From Ectocarpus siliculosus (lineage: Eukaryota; Sar; Phaeophyceae; Ectocarpales; Ectocarpaceae): a stretch of 14,831 nt of DNA. Shown piece by piece: positions 1-7,948 of this stretch. The position numbers were made by a program, and so were the translations under genes. Within the stretch, counting starts at the first letter, position 1. Each line of letters opens with the position of its first letter. The notes under the pieces are model-generated. The model worked only from the letters and a program-made list of their open reading frames with translations, had not been told where the DNA came from and made no database searches. The DNA lies in the NCBI GenBank assembly GCA_000310025.1, contig FN648990.1, positions 1 to 14,831 of the forward strand, read 5' to 3'.

Positions 1-600
1 CAGATTTGCAGCAATGTGGTCGAGAGACCCGGTGCGTCCTGATGGTACTATTATAGTAGTTGATCTCTGTAGCGCCACCATTTAATCTTAATCTTGGGTG
101 ATTTATATAATAGTGCATACGTGACCTCCATAGCCCACGGAGGTGTCCTGTAGAAAACACCTTTGCAGAATACGTCCACGCTTACTAGTTGGATCATGGC
201 TATATGTTTGTTTACGTGCACCCTGTTTAAATTCAGGCGTGCGTCGTCGCGGTTGTATTGTATGTAGGTATTCCGATCGTGATGATGAGTTAAATCAGGC
301 ACACAGCGTCGTACATGTAGTGTTATCTCTGGTGTGTAATTTTCCAGGGGTGTCTTGAACGACACAACACACGCCAGATTAGCAGCCTTGAGACCCGGTG
401 CGTCCTGATGGTACTAGGACCTTAGCGCCACCATTTAATCTTAATCTTGGGTGAATTATATGTGGTGCATACGTCACCTCCATAGCCCACGGAGGTGTCC
501 TGTAGAAAACACCTTTGCACAATACGTTAGTTGGATCATGGTCGGATGTTTGTTTATGTGCACCCTGTTAAGCAACGTGCGTCGTCGCGGTTCTGATGTT
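1..600. repeat. Diverged tandem repeat, two units, period about 366-375 bp
   Basis: Unit 1 begins with cagatttgcagc at position 1 and unit 2 with cagattagcagc at 376. Both then share gagacccggtgcgtcctgat, the stretch around tagcgccaccatttaatc, two adjacent short hairpins (cctcc/ggagg, then ggtgt/acacc at about 126-162 and 479-515), and gtgcgtcgtcgcggtt. Similarity is lost after about 255 in unit 1 and 593 in unit 2. Small indels separate the copies, so the duplication is old. Both strands hold short open frames here, but nothing resembles a protein family. The repeat begins at the window edge, so more units may lie upstream. Confidence 0.8.
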
Positions 601-978
601 CCACAGCAGTTTGATGGTGGCCATAATGGACTGGATGTGGAACGTTTTTTTTTTTGTGGAGGTAATTTGGAGCCCACTCTTGTCCGAGATCTATTAGTAG
701 GTAGAAGGTCATGTAGGCCTTTAGTTAAGTGTTTTGCTATGCTCGAAGACTAGCATTATAGCTCTATGTAGACGCGAGGGCGTGAGACAATTTTTTGCGC
801 TTGGCACTTGATGGCGTGCTTGTTGTAGGACGCTCGGAGAATAAAAGGGCTGACGCGTGTATGTGTGCAAGTCTCTGCACAAGGTTAGCGGACGGCTGCA
901 ACGAACATGTAGTCTTAGGGCGTAAAGATTGGAATATATATGTGAAACACAAGCAAGCAACACTTCTCAAAACTGTCG
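601..978. other. Intergenic stretch, no recognised feature
   Basis: AT/GT-rich sequence with a T run at about 644-653. Short open frames occur on both strands, but none is longer than about 80 codons and none has a recognisable motif. I see no gene, RNA or repeat here. Confidence 0.5.
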
Positions 979-1386
979 TCGGCCTATCAACGGCCCGTAC
1001 CCAAACCTAGCCCAAGGTCGCAACCTTCCCAAATAAATGGCTACGACCTTGCCAGGCCTATTAACCCTGCCGCTGGCGTTCAAACATCCTTCCTTGCACA
1101 ACGTCGATATGCGTAGCCAAGGTCGATGTGGGTACCTTGGCAGGGTCTTGACCTTAAACAAGGTGGCTTTCAAGCCGAACCTTGCCCCGGTACCGACCTT
1201 GTGCAGGCTACCAATGATGCACGTTGGCAGGGTCTTGTGCAAGGGCAAGGTGGCTTTCATGCGCACCCTGTCCATGTCCCGACCTTGTGCAAGGTTGGGT
1301 GGGGGGGGCACCTTTCATCTTTGGGGGCGTAGCTACAGGGTCGACCCCCCCCCCAACCCTGTGGCTGAACCGAATGGCCACGGGTG
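979..1386. repeat. Left arm of long inverted repeat (TIR-like), 408 bp
   Basis: This stretch is the reverse complement of 14425-14831 with about five substitutions and one single-base indel (roughly 98-99% identity by eye). The arm starts at tcggcctatcaacggcccgt and ends at ggccacgggtg. It is built of recurring accttg/caaggt motifs and contains an internal tandem duplication. The right partner runs to the last base of the window, so the true outer end is unknown and a target-site duplication cannot be tested. An open frame crosses the arm (1037-1726) but has no recognisable content. Long, nearly identical, internally repetitive arms resemble foldback-type or other TIR elements; that class is inference. 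Confidence 0.9.
1134..1301. repeat. Internal direct repeats within the inverted-repeat arm, period 87 bp
   Basis: ttggcagggtcttg occurs at 1137 and 1224. In both copies it is followed by caaggtggctttca and then ccgaccttgtgca at the same offset. The intervening bases have diverged. The mirrored copy is present in the right arm (about 14510-14680). Subrepeats inside long inverted repeats are known from foldback elements. Confidence 0.75.
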
Positions 1387-2159
1387 CAGCAGCAACAGAT
1401 GGGTGGCCTGCTGTGCTTCTATCAGGCTTCTATATTCAAGTGCTGAGCCTGCTGTGTGGTGTGAAATAGTTTGGCGTTTGGTTTTCCGGGGACGCGCCTC
1501 CCGCAGCCCAGGGCACAAAGAAGTGAGGCCGGAACAGGAATATATGTCCGGAGGTGTCCGCGACCCCCCCCCCCCCCCCCCTGGTTTAAGAATTTGTAGA
1601 GACAGGGTATGCAGCTGTTCCGTGCCCCAGCAGGAAGGTGAGTTCAAGCACAAAGACAAAGAGAGACAGAGAGAGATATGCGTGCAGCAACTAACTGGTG
1701 GTGTGATGACGAGATGCCTTCTGTAACGTGTGCGCCGCCTATGTTGTGTGGTTGTACCTGTTGATGCCCATGGGTGGAGGAGAAGGTAGATCGACGCTGC
1801 TCTGCGGTTCCTAACGGAAGCACACACACAGCTCTGTAAGATACAAACGGGTGCACCAGACCAGCAGAAAGATTTAGTACCTGTGAATGTGTGTGTATGA
1901 TGCGTGGTTGTACGTGCGAGCCGTTGTACGCTATTGTATGCTGTCGTTTGGTTGGTCCACCGCACGTGTAGTAGTCTGCAAGGTCACAACACGAGTGCCT
2001 GGGGGGGGTAACCTCCCCCCCGGACCCCCCCAGCGTGGTTTGCTGGGTTCACCACACGCGCAGTATGCTTGGTCCACCGCACGCGTTGTCTGCTGGGTCA
2101 CAATACGAGTGCCGCGCGGGAGCACACGCGCGTGGTCTGCTAAGTCATAATATATGTAC
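1387..2159. repeat. Low-complexity and short minisatellite region
   Basis: No gene is supported. There is a long C run (about 1563-1580), a purine-rich gaga stretch (about 1660-1678), and a GT/CA-rich part. In that part ggtccaccgcacg(t/c)g followed by ggtcacaa(c/t)acgagtgcc is repeated at about 1952-2001 and 2071-2113, with a further degenerate copy between them (ttcaccacacgcgcag). A G7/C7 perfect hairpin lies at about 2002-2022. Long open frames on either strand here follow from this composition. Confidence 0.6.
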
Positions 2160-2568
2160 TTAATTTAAAATAAAAAAAAACAAAATGTGGCGCGCAGCAC
2201 GCAGGACCCTCTTTCGCTGTTCAACCGGCCGTTTCGATGAGAGGGGCTCTTCTGTGTGACCACGGGTTGGAGTAAACGGCACTAGTGCTGTGAGCGCCGA
2301 TTTGAAGTTTATACAAAAAAAAAAAAAAAGGAAGAAACAGGGCAAAGAACAGTCAAGGCCGACTCTTGCCGGCATCAGGAGGCGGAAGCCGCTCAAACTC
2401 GGGGACGGCTCATGACTTGCGATTCCACACCGAACCATACTCGAGGCGCCACGAGATTTGCACTGTAGCTCTAGATCAGCATTTTAGACCGGGTCGGGCA
2501 AGGGGCGGGGCATGCGAATGAATCTTCCACGGATATTGAACGATGAGACTGAAGCTACAGCTTCAAAA
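2160..2568 (+). repeat. R repeat family, distal-half copy (left)
   Basis: After an A-rich lead this copy carries gtggcgcgcag at 2187 and the conserved core up to 2235. After a short insertion it continues with caaagaacagtcaaggccga, a gctcaaactcgggga segment, gaggcgccacgagatttgca, and ends gatgagactgaagctacagc. This is the reverse complement of about 13422-13745, with many substitutions and indels. The end carries a GAAGCT/AGCTTC mini-hairpin that is mostly kept in the right copy. The function and class of the family are unknown to me. Confidence 0.8.
2236..2329 (+). mobile_element. Short insertion ending in a 15-A tract (retroposon-like)
   Basis: The two other R copies read from gtttcca(t/c)gg or gttcccacgg straight into cgaaacagacaag. 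In this copy about 94 bp intervene, from gatgagaggggctctt to an uninterrupted run of 15 A at 2315-2329, after which R resumes at ggaagaaacag. A short unrelated insert ending in poly-A is what LINE-mobilised SINE or mRNA-fragment insertions look like. No target-site duplication is clear and no family is recognised, so the mobile nature is inferred. Confidence 0.4.
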
Positions 2569-3089
2569 TTCCCCCAAGCCTTGAACGTGTCGGTGGGCAT
2601 GGTATATAGGATGTGGTGGTGTGTTGACAAGGGGCATGGACGGGGTGCGAGTAAAAAGTCCGGGGCCCAGACATGAACATGGCAAGTAAACACCCCTCCC
2701 AACAAAAATAATTGTGGGCGGGTGGCTGGGGGGCCCCAACAAACAAAGCATGAAAAAAGAAAAAAGACCAAAGACAAGTGAGCCAGGCGCGACAGGCTTG
2801 AGGGAGGAGGCAAAAGAAGCATATAGAACACCCACCGTGGTCGTCGCTCGCTCTGGGCCGCTGGAACATGTCACATAGCACTGCATGCCCAGCATTAGGT
2901 AGGGTCCCAAGTCCATTGCTTGACATAAAACAGGTAGCGCACATCGCCTCTCATGCAGCAGCCCGGTGCACGGGTAGTCTCTTACTCAGCAAGATGCGAA
3001 ACCACTGCGGTTGATGTAGTTCGATATTATGGGGACCCCACCGGCGAAAGGCGAGAGAGAGACAGGTAGACTAAAAAAAGAAGGCGGAG
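2569..3089. other. Unassigned stretch between the two left R pieces
   Basis: About 520 bp with no repeat partner that I can see in the window. It has A/G-rich runs (about 2745-2770 and 3045-3095). Overlapping minus-strand frames of up to 129 codons (2484-2944) look like products of composition, with no motif. Confidence 0.45.
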
Positions 3090-3841
3090 AGAAGACAAGG
3101 CATTCACTCTCGAGAAGACACTCACTCACTCTCGTCCCTTTGGCCCACCGCAGGCTGTCAGACATCTGTACCGAACGGCGGTATCCGAAGTGGGCTCAGC
3201 AACAACAAACATAGCAACAACAAGTCGCCGAGTTGGAACTAGACTAGAGTAGTGCGGACTTTCATCCTTCTGTGACGAAGTGAGAACAAAAAACATGACT
3301 ACACGGACGAACTAGTCCGTCCGCGATAGATGTGCACCGCTGCACAGAGCAGCAGAATGTTGGTTGTCATTCCTCACTTTCTGTTGTAAATGAGATTGTG
3401 CTGCCATCTACCTTACTTAATCGCTCAAGTTACGACTGACTACGTAGCAGACTCAAAAACCATCATCACCCTTATTCGATGTATGCCACCCATGCATATG
3501 CCGCTTAGACTAATACGATGCATACCACCTATGCATATATATGCAGCAAGAGAGAAAAAAGGCCTGTTGTTGTCTGTCTGAACTGTTGTGCTGCTGTTGC
3601 TTTTCAAGTATAACGACACAACAACAGGCGACAAAGTAAGCGACGCGCATCGCCTACTACGCGACGCATGCACCCAAAAGCGACAGACACGATGATAGCC
3701 TACAACCTTGTCTGAAGCAATTCAGCAACAGCAGCATGGTCACTCAGGAAAAAAACAAAACAAAAAAGATCGTGGCGCGCAGCACGCAGGACCCTCTTTC
3801 GCTTTTCAACCGGCCGTTTCCATGGCGAAACAGACAAGGAA
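3090..3841 (+). repeat. R repeat family, proximal-half copy (left)
   Basis: Shares with the reverse complement of about 13655-14392 the blocks aaggcatt, ctctcgagaagacactcact, ctctcgtccct, ggcccaccgcaggctgt, gctcagcaacaacaaaca, gtgctgccatctacc, caccc/tatgcat, and finally the core gtggcgcgcag...caaccggccgttt (3772-3820) and cgaaacagacaag. Several indels separate the copies. The copy stops at about 3841, whereas the right copy carries on into the half seen at 2160-2568. A local hairpin (cggac/gtccg, about 3302-3320) is not shared with the right copy. Confidence 0.75.
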
Positions 3842-4301
3842 CACACAGGTAGACAAATGGCTACCCACCCATATTCCTCTGGGGAAAAATAATCCTCTAG
3901 AGGATATGCGTGCGATATCGTCTCCTAAAAACCGAAAATTGCTTAATTACTTGAGATTGTATGGACTAATTAAATATGCCAGAGCAGTGGCAAGTGTGAG
4001 AGGATTCGTAGAAGAACTGTTCCTCCGTACACGATTTCGCTCATACAGAAGCCGGGCTGCACTGACTGACACCTGGTACCAAGGCTATTCGTTGTTTTTT
4101 TGCTGTTGAGAAAGGAGTTTTTCACCATAAGTTGTATCGAGGTGTGGGGCGCGTGTGTGCTAGGGGACAGACTTCTGTCCGTGAGCTTACCCGCCTTGAG
4201 TTCGACTCCCCCGACTTTGGCGAATTTTGCACATGGCCAAAGAGCGTCGACCGCAAGGCGCTTGCGTCCGAAAAAATTGATCCTGCCTCCATATGTACCC
4301 C
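3842..4301. other. Unassigned stretch with several stem-loops
   Basis: No gene recognised. A frame at 3708-4109 starts inside R and has no known motif. Perfect short hairpins stand close together: ggacag/ctgtcc at about 4165-4180, ctttggc/gccaaag at about 4214-4241, and cgcaag/cttgcg at about 4254-4268. A tract gagttcgactc (4198-4208) resembles a pol III B box, but a tRNA fold does not close around it. Confidence 0.4.
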
Positions 4302-4439
4302 CCAAACCCAAAAACAATTAATTAAATCAAACACCCCCATATATTTTATACTCCGAGGGAAAAACCCAAAACTTCCTCGGGAGGGGAGACAATCAGCCTC
4401 TCCCGAGGATGTAAAAACAAAAATCCTCCCGAGGTTAAC
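4302..4439 (+). repeat. 138-bp perfect direct repeat, copy A
   Basis: Identical over 138 bases to 4505-4642, with a period of 203 bp. It contains an AT-rich atatattttata (TATA-like) and a set of complementary cctcgggag/ctcccgagg tracts. The central pair forms a perfect 9-bp stem with a loop of about 16 nt. The 65 bp between the copies hold another inverted repeat (acccccagag/ctctggggggt). No TG...CA ends, primer-binding site or polypurine tract make it an LTR pair. Confidence 0.9.
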
Positions 4440-4504
4440 GACACAGCAACCCCCAGAGCATCGAGTAGAAATCGTTACTCTGGGGGGTACGTGTCTGACG
4501 TATT

Positions 4505-4642
4505 CCAAACCCAAAAACAATTAATTAAATCAAACACCCCCATATATTTTATACTCCGAGGGAAAAACCCAAAACTTCCTCGGGAGGGGAGACAATCAGC
4601 CTCTCCCGAGGATGTAAAAACAAAAATCCTCCCGAGGTTAAC
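4505..4642 (+). repeat. 138-bp perfect direct repeat, copy B (possible promoter or leader)
   Basis: Second identical copy, lying about 200 bp before the Gag start codon. Its TATA-like atatattttata (4542-4553) is about 300 bp upstream of the ATG. The copy could supply a promoter and a structured leader for the retrotransposon transcript. That role is inference; the perfect repetition and stem-loop potential are directly visible. Confidence 0.7.
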
Positions 4643-4848
4643 ATAATATGTGTGAAGAAGCTGTATACCGCTACTCGCAGGATGTTTGGCAAGTGGGGGT
4701 AAAATAATGTCGAAATCATGGAACCACGAAGGGGTTCCGTGGATGAGAACAGATGATCTGCGACAAAGGCTTGAAGAGAGCGCCCACTCGTGACAAGCCT
4801 TCCCAACCCTAACGAGGAAGCGTACAGCACGAATAACAGTAGACTACC
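4643..4848 (+). promoter_or_regulatory. Presumed 5' leader of the retrotransposon transcript
   Basis: About 206 bp between the direct repeat and the Gag ATG. It contains a short inverted repeat (ggaaccacgaaggggttcc, 4720-4738). I find no convincing tRNA primer-binding site here or in the preceding few hundred bases. The leader assignment rests on position only. Confidence 0.3.
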
Positions 4849-5535
4849 ATGCAGCTGAGCGCGGCTCAGCTGGCCGCGGCCGCGTCGGCCCCTGCGGGGA
4901 AGGCCGTTAAAGAGTTGGTGTGCTTCGACACGAGCTCGGCCATCGGGGCCCTCCCGACTCTGGCACTGGCGCGAGTCTGCACCAGCGAGGGCGCTTCTCT
5001 GGAAGGGAAGGACAAGATAGCTCTGTTCACCATGATGCTGCCATTGGTGCTGGCGCTGGGGCAGGGCACGCAGGAGACGATGGAGGATTTCCTGCGCGGT
5101 GCAGAGACCCAGGAGCACGGTTCGACGGGCGCGATAGCGGCCAGGAAAGCGTTCGGAGCGCGGGCATTCATGGGAGAGGTGCTCGAGGTGTTGCGGGATT
5201 TTGTCAAAGAGACGGGCACGTACGTAGTCCTGCCGGCTCTGCCATCGTCGGGCAAAGCTCCCGCTAGCGAGTCCGGGGCGGCCCCGCCGGCCCCGGCGAC
5301 GGCAGCTCCCGTGGCAGCGGCTGCTGTTCCAGTGGCGGCGGCCGTTCCGACAGCGGCCCCAGCGGCTGCAGCAGCAGCTTCGGCGTCGGCGGCCCCCGCT
5401 CCCGCGGTGACACCCACATCGGCGGGAGCGTCCAGCTCGGCGATCGCAACAGCCCAGCAGCAGCAGGCAGCCAACCACAAGGTCATGGTGTCGGCGGACG
5501 GCGCATACATGGATGTGGAATCAGGCCACGCGGAG
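4849..5535 (+). CDS. gag: Copia-type Gag, putative exon 1 (N-terminal 229 residues)
   Basis: Starts at ATG 4849 in a favourable context (A at -3) and is open with strong GC/Ala coding bias. Residues about 15-130 are a mostly helical, hydrophobic-patterned region, the expected place of a capsid-like domain, but no specific family motif is recognised. Residues about 138-200 are a Pro/Ala-rich linker, followed by a Gln-rich patch (203-206). The frame stays open to 5676, but after 5535 the sequence turns T-rich and protein-like composition disappears. At 5535/5536 an AG|GTGAGG donor falls exactly between codons, and the downstream Gag segment at 7097 continues in the same phase. I therefore end the exon at 5535. 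Spliced Gag would be about 512 residues, a normal size for copia Gag. Alternatively, 4849-5676 could be a separate short protein and 5536-7096 an insertion. The assignment to Gag rests on position, frame continuity and the zinc knuckles in the next segment. Confidence 0.65.
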
Positions 5536-7096
5536 GTGAGGGATACAGTCCCCGTCGATGACTGTCTCGCGGTGTGCTCTCGTAAACAATTTTTTTTAAT
5601 TTTTGCCAAAAAATTTCGTTGCTCATTCTCTTCCCAAGACGATCCTGATCCCGTCGATGATTATCGTCTCGTTTGAGTAGTACGTATGCACCTTCGCGCA
5701 TTGTTTGCGTAGTACTTCAACATGTCCGATCCTTCGCGCAAGAAATCCTTAGACGATCTTGACGATCGTCATGCCTTTATCACCCACGGCCCTCGCCGAA
5801 ATTGCAACGGTATTATTTGTCATGCTCTTTGGATACCCCGCCACGCGTGCCAGTGATACGACGCAGGAAGGGTGTTCGTAATTTCAAAGTACAAAGGAGA
5901 TAACTGTTGGTGGTCTGGCAGTGGGGACTGCGGTGCAGGGCGTACGATATAAGTTGTCAAGGGCCGCGTATACGCGACGGGCGGTTCTTCGCAATTATTA
6001 ATCGTTTACGCGTATCGCCTCGAGATGGGGCGTACCGCCCATCAAGTATTTAATGTGTGCGTGCATCCCCCTGAGCACGCTCTCAATGGATCGTGGCACC
6101 TCACGACGATCATACGTCGACGTATCTTTCTCTCTATGCCATATTTGAAACAATTTCTTTGATATTGCGCCTTTCACATGCTGCCGACCGGAAATCATAG
6201 GCCTCGACGTTGCGAGATAGGTCCACGAACAGTCCGAACGCGGGTATGTTATTGCTGCCCCACGAAACGACCGATCATCGAGAGCTTTGCAGCTGTTCTT
6301 TAACCTCTCGCCCGTACGCGGATGGGGAGATGCGTGCTCTTGAGCCATCCGTTCCCCTTTGTCTGCGATATCCACCGTCCCGACTGTTTGAGGCCATGTC
6401 CGGGGTTGTTCTCGATACGATTACAAGGGTTGCCCTCGATACGGTTAGCCCGTGATAGATTTGGGGAGTCATTTCGCGGGCCGTTATCGATACCATGTAC
6501 CTCGGGATGAGTATTTCGAGCCATCCATTTGTTTTCGATTTACGGCGTCCTCGATACAAACTCGGCTCCGCCCTCGATACGATGAGCTTTAGGGGTTGTT
6601 CTCGATACGCTTCGCTCGCGATAGTTTTGGGGTGCCATTTCGCGGGCCGGCCTCGATACCATGCGCCTCGGGATGAGTGTTTCGAGCCATCCGTTTGTTT
6701 TCGATTTACGGAGTCCTCGATACAAACTCGCTTCCGTCCTCGACACGATGATCTTGCGATTGCTTCTGACGCCATTTCGTGGAACGGTTTTCGATACGAT
6801 GCGTTTTCGGGATGCGTGCTTTCGAGCCATCCGTCTGCTTTGCTTTACGACGTCCTCGATATAACCTTGGCTCGCCCTCGGTACGATGGGCCGGCGATGG
6901 CTTTGGACGCCATTTCGTGGGCCGGCCTCGATATGATGTGCTTCGGGATGCGTGCTTTCGAGCCATCCGTTCGTTAAGTTTTCAATTTACGATGTAGCAG
7001 CGACCCGTTTGGCGCCACGTCGTTAGCCGTCCCTCATGTGATCGCTGCTGACGACACGGCGGGGGCCGCCCTCGGTGCAATTTCGTTTCCGCACAG
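5536..7096 (+). other. Putative in-frame intron (or intron-like insert) in gag, 1561 bp
   Basis: Begins with a strong donor (AG|GTGAGG) and ends with ttttcgtttccgcacag-like sequence: a pyrimidine tract and CAG at 7094-7096. A ctgac branch-point-like motif lies about 45 bases upstream (tgctgac, 7046-7052). Both borders are phase 0. In-frame stops (for example 7049-7051) close the pol-ward frame inside it. AGGT occurs at both borders. The first part (5590-6300) is AT-richer and has no recognised gene. It has a perfect palindrome gacgatcgtc (5761-5770) and repeated gtagtac/ccttcgcgca words (about 5675-5750). The second part is a minisatellite. Introns are unusual in retrotransposons because the spliced RNA is the template for new copies. 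Confidence 0.55.
6328..6992. repeat. Minisatellite in the gag gap, five units of 136-175 bp
   Basis: The word gagccatcc(g/a)t recurs at about 6342, 6517, 6683, 6823 and 6959, giving spacings of about 175, 166, 140 and 136. Each unit also has cgggatg(a/c)gtg, a gatttacg word, several (c/g)tcgatac(g/a)at words and ccatttcg(c/t)gggccggcctcga. The last units are shorter by about 30 bp. Long open frames on both strands (plus 6495-6977, minus 6275-6775) come from this repetition and are not treated as genes. Confidence 0.85.
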
Positions 7097-7948
7097 GTTC
7101 GTAGCGCGTTCCTGAAGGTCCTTCAGGTTACGCGGAATGCCGATCGGGTGTTTTCGTGGCATGACCTGCGACGCGCCCTCGTAGCGGCCCACACCATCAT
7201 GGTAGCCGTGGGGGAATCGGCCGGCGACATTAAGATCATCTCCGATACGGTAGCCAGGGGCGACCGCCTGGTAGTAGCGTTTGGGCCGACGTACGGCGCG
7301 AGGGCGGCGACCGATGTGTTGGACATGTTTACGGGTCTGCTACCGAATGCCCACCGGGTCCCCAACGATCTGTTTTCGGCGGATTACGTGCGTATCCGTA
7401 AGTTGGCTCCGGTCGCGGGAATGAGCGCCGCCATGGGGACGGCGCTCGGCCTCCCCTTCGTGCCCGCGCCATTCCCGACGTTCGGGCCGGGGGGGGGAGC
7501 CTTCAGTATCCACCCTCCCCCGGTTCCCCTGCAGATGGCGCTGCAACCGGGGGTTCAGCAGCAGACCCCGCGGCAATCTCGACGGCAGGCGCGATCGCAA
7601 GGTGCGACACATGGGGTGGCCGGACATTACACCCAGGGGCCGCCCGGTCGGGGCGGGGGCGGCCGCGGGAAAGCAGCGGGGGGCGGAGCGACGGGAGTAC
7701 CATCCCTCGGAGGGTCCGCTAGCCACCACCAAATGCTAGCCGACGTGCGTAACCAGCGTAATCTCGCCTTGCAGCAAAGACAAATGGCGAACCCGGGGGT
7801 GCCCGGGCAGGGTGAGACGTGCCACAAGTGCCGGGCCGCCAACCGTGACCCGAACCACTCCCACCTGACCTGTGCCTTCTGGATATGTGGCAACTGCAAG
7901 GAGGCAGGGCACCGCAGGGCGGCCTGCCCGAACCCGACCGTGCCGTGA
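7097..7948 (+). CDS. gag: Copia-type Gag, putative exon 2 with zinc knuckles (283 residues)
   Basis: Open from 7052. The frame has no ATG before 7199, and the first GTG (7148) is not a convincing start, so a separate protein is unlikely and entry by splicing at 7097 fits. The first 110 residues are a folded-looking continuation of Gag. Next comes a Pro/Gly/Gln/Arg-rich, basic nucleic-acid-binding tail with a glycine-rich box. Near the C-terminus is a CHKC...H.H...C extended finger (coding from 7820). Directly after it is a canonical CCHC knuckle C-X2-C-X4-H-X4-C (CGNCKEAGHRRAAC, coding from 7886). CCHC knuckles in retroelement Gag bind and package genomic RNA in the virus-like particle. The stop is TGA at 7946-7948. 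The knuckles make the Gag call firm; the junction with the 4849 segment is the uncertain part. Confidence 0.85.
   Translation, partial: VRSAFLKVLQVTRNADRVFSWHDLRRALVAAHTIMVAVGESAGDIKIISDTVARGDRLVVAFGPTYGARAATDVLDMFTGLLPNAHRVPNDLFSADYVRIRKLAPVAGMSAAMGTALGLPFVPAPFPTFGPGGGAFSIHPPPVPLQMALQPGVQQQTPRQSRRQARSQGATHGVAGHYTQGPPGRGGGGRGKAAGGGATGVPSLGGSASHHQMLADVRNQRNLALQQRQMANPGVPGQGETCHKCRAANRDPNHSHLTCAFWICGNCKEAGHRRAACPNPTVP

Noticed and set aside
1037-1726. 229-codon plus-strand open frame
   Set aside because: It runs from the inverted-repeat arm through a poly-C tract into low-complexity DNA; the amino-acid content follows base composition and no motif is seen.
3275-3335. Possible hammerhead ribozyme around the cggac/gtccg hairpin
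   Set aside because: The conserved CUGANGA and GAAA core elements are not present in the right order on either strand.
4148-4215. Possible tRNA or tRNA-derived SINE head (gagttcgactc resembles a B box)
   Set aside because: No acceptor stem and no matching D or anticodon arm can be formed; the T-stem does not pair beyond three bases.
4866-5609. 247-codon minus-strand Ala-rich frame
   Set aside because: It is the antisense shadow of Gag exon 1; GC-rich Ala/Pro codons leave the opposite strand open.
5998-6375. 125-codon minus-strand frame inside the gag gap
   Set aside because: Composition is ordinary, but no motif is seen, it runs into the minisatellite, and no other evidence supports it.
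6275-6977. Long open frames on both strands with repeated peptide blocks
   Set aside because: They translate a minisatellite whose period is not a constant multiple of three; openness on both strands points to composition, not to a gene.
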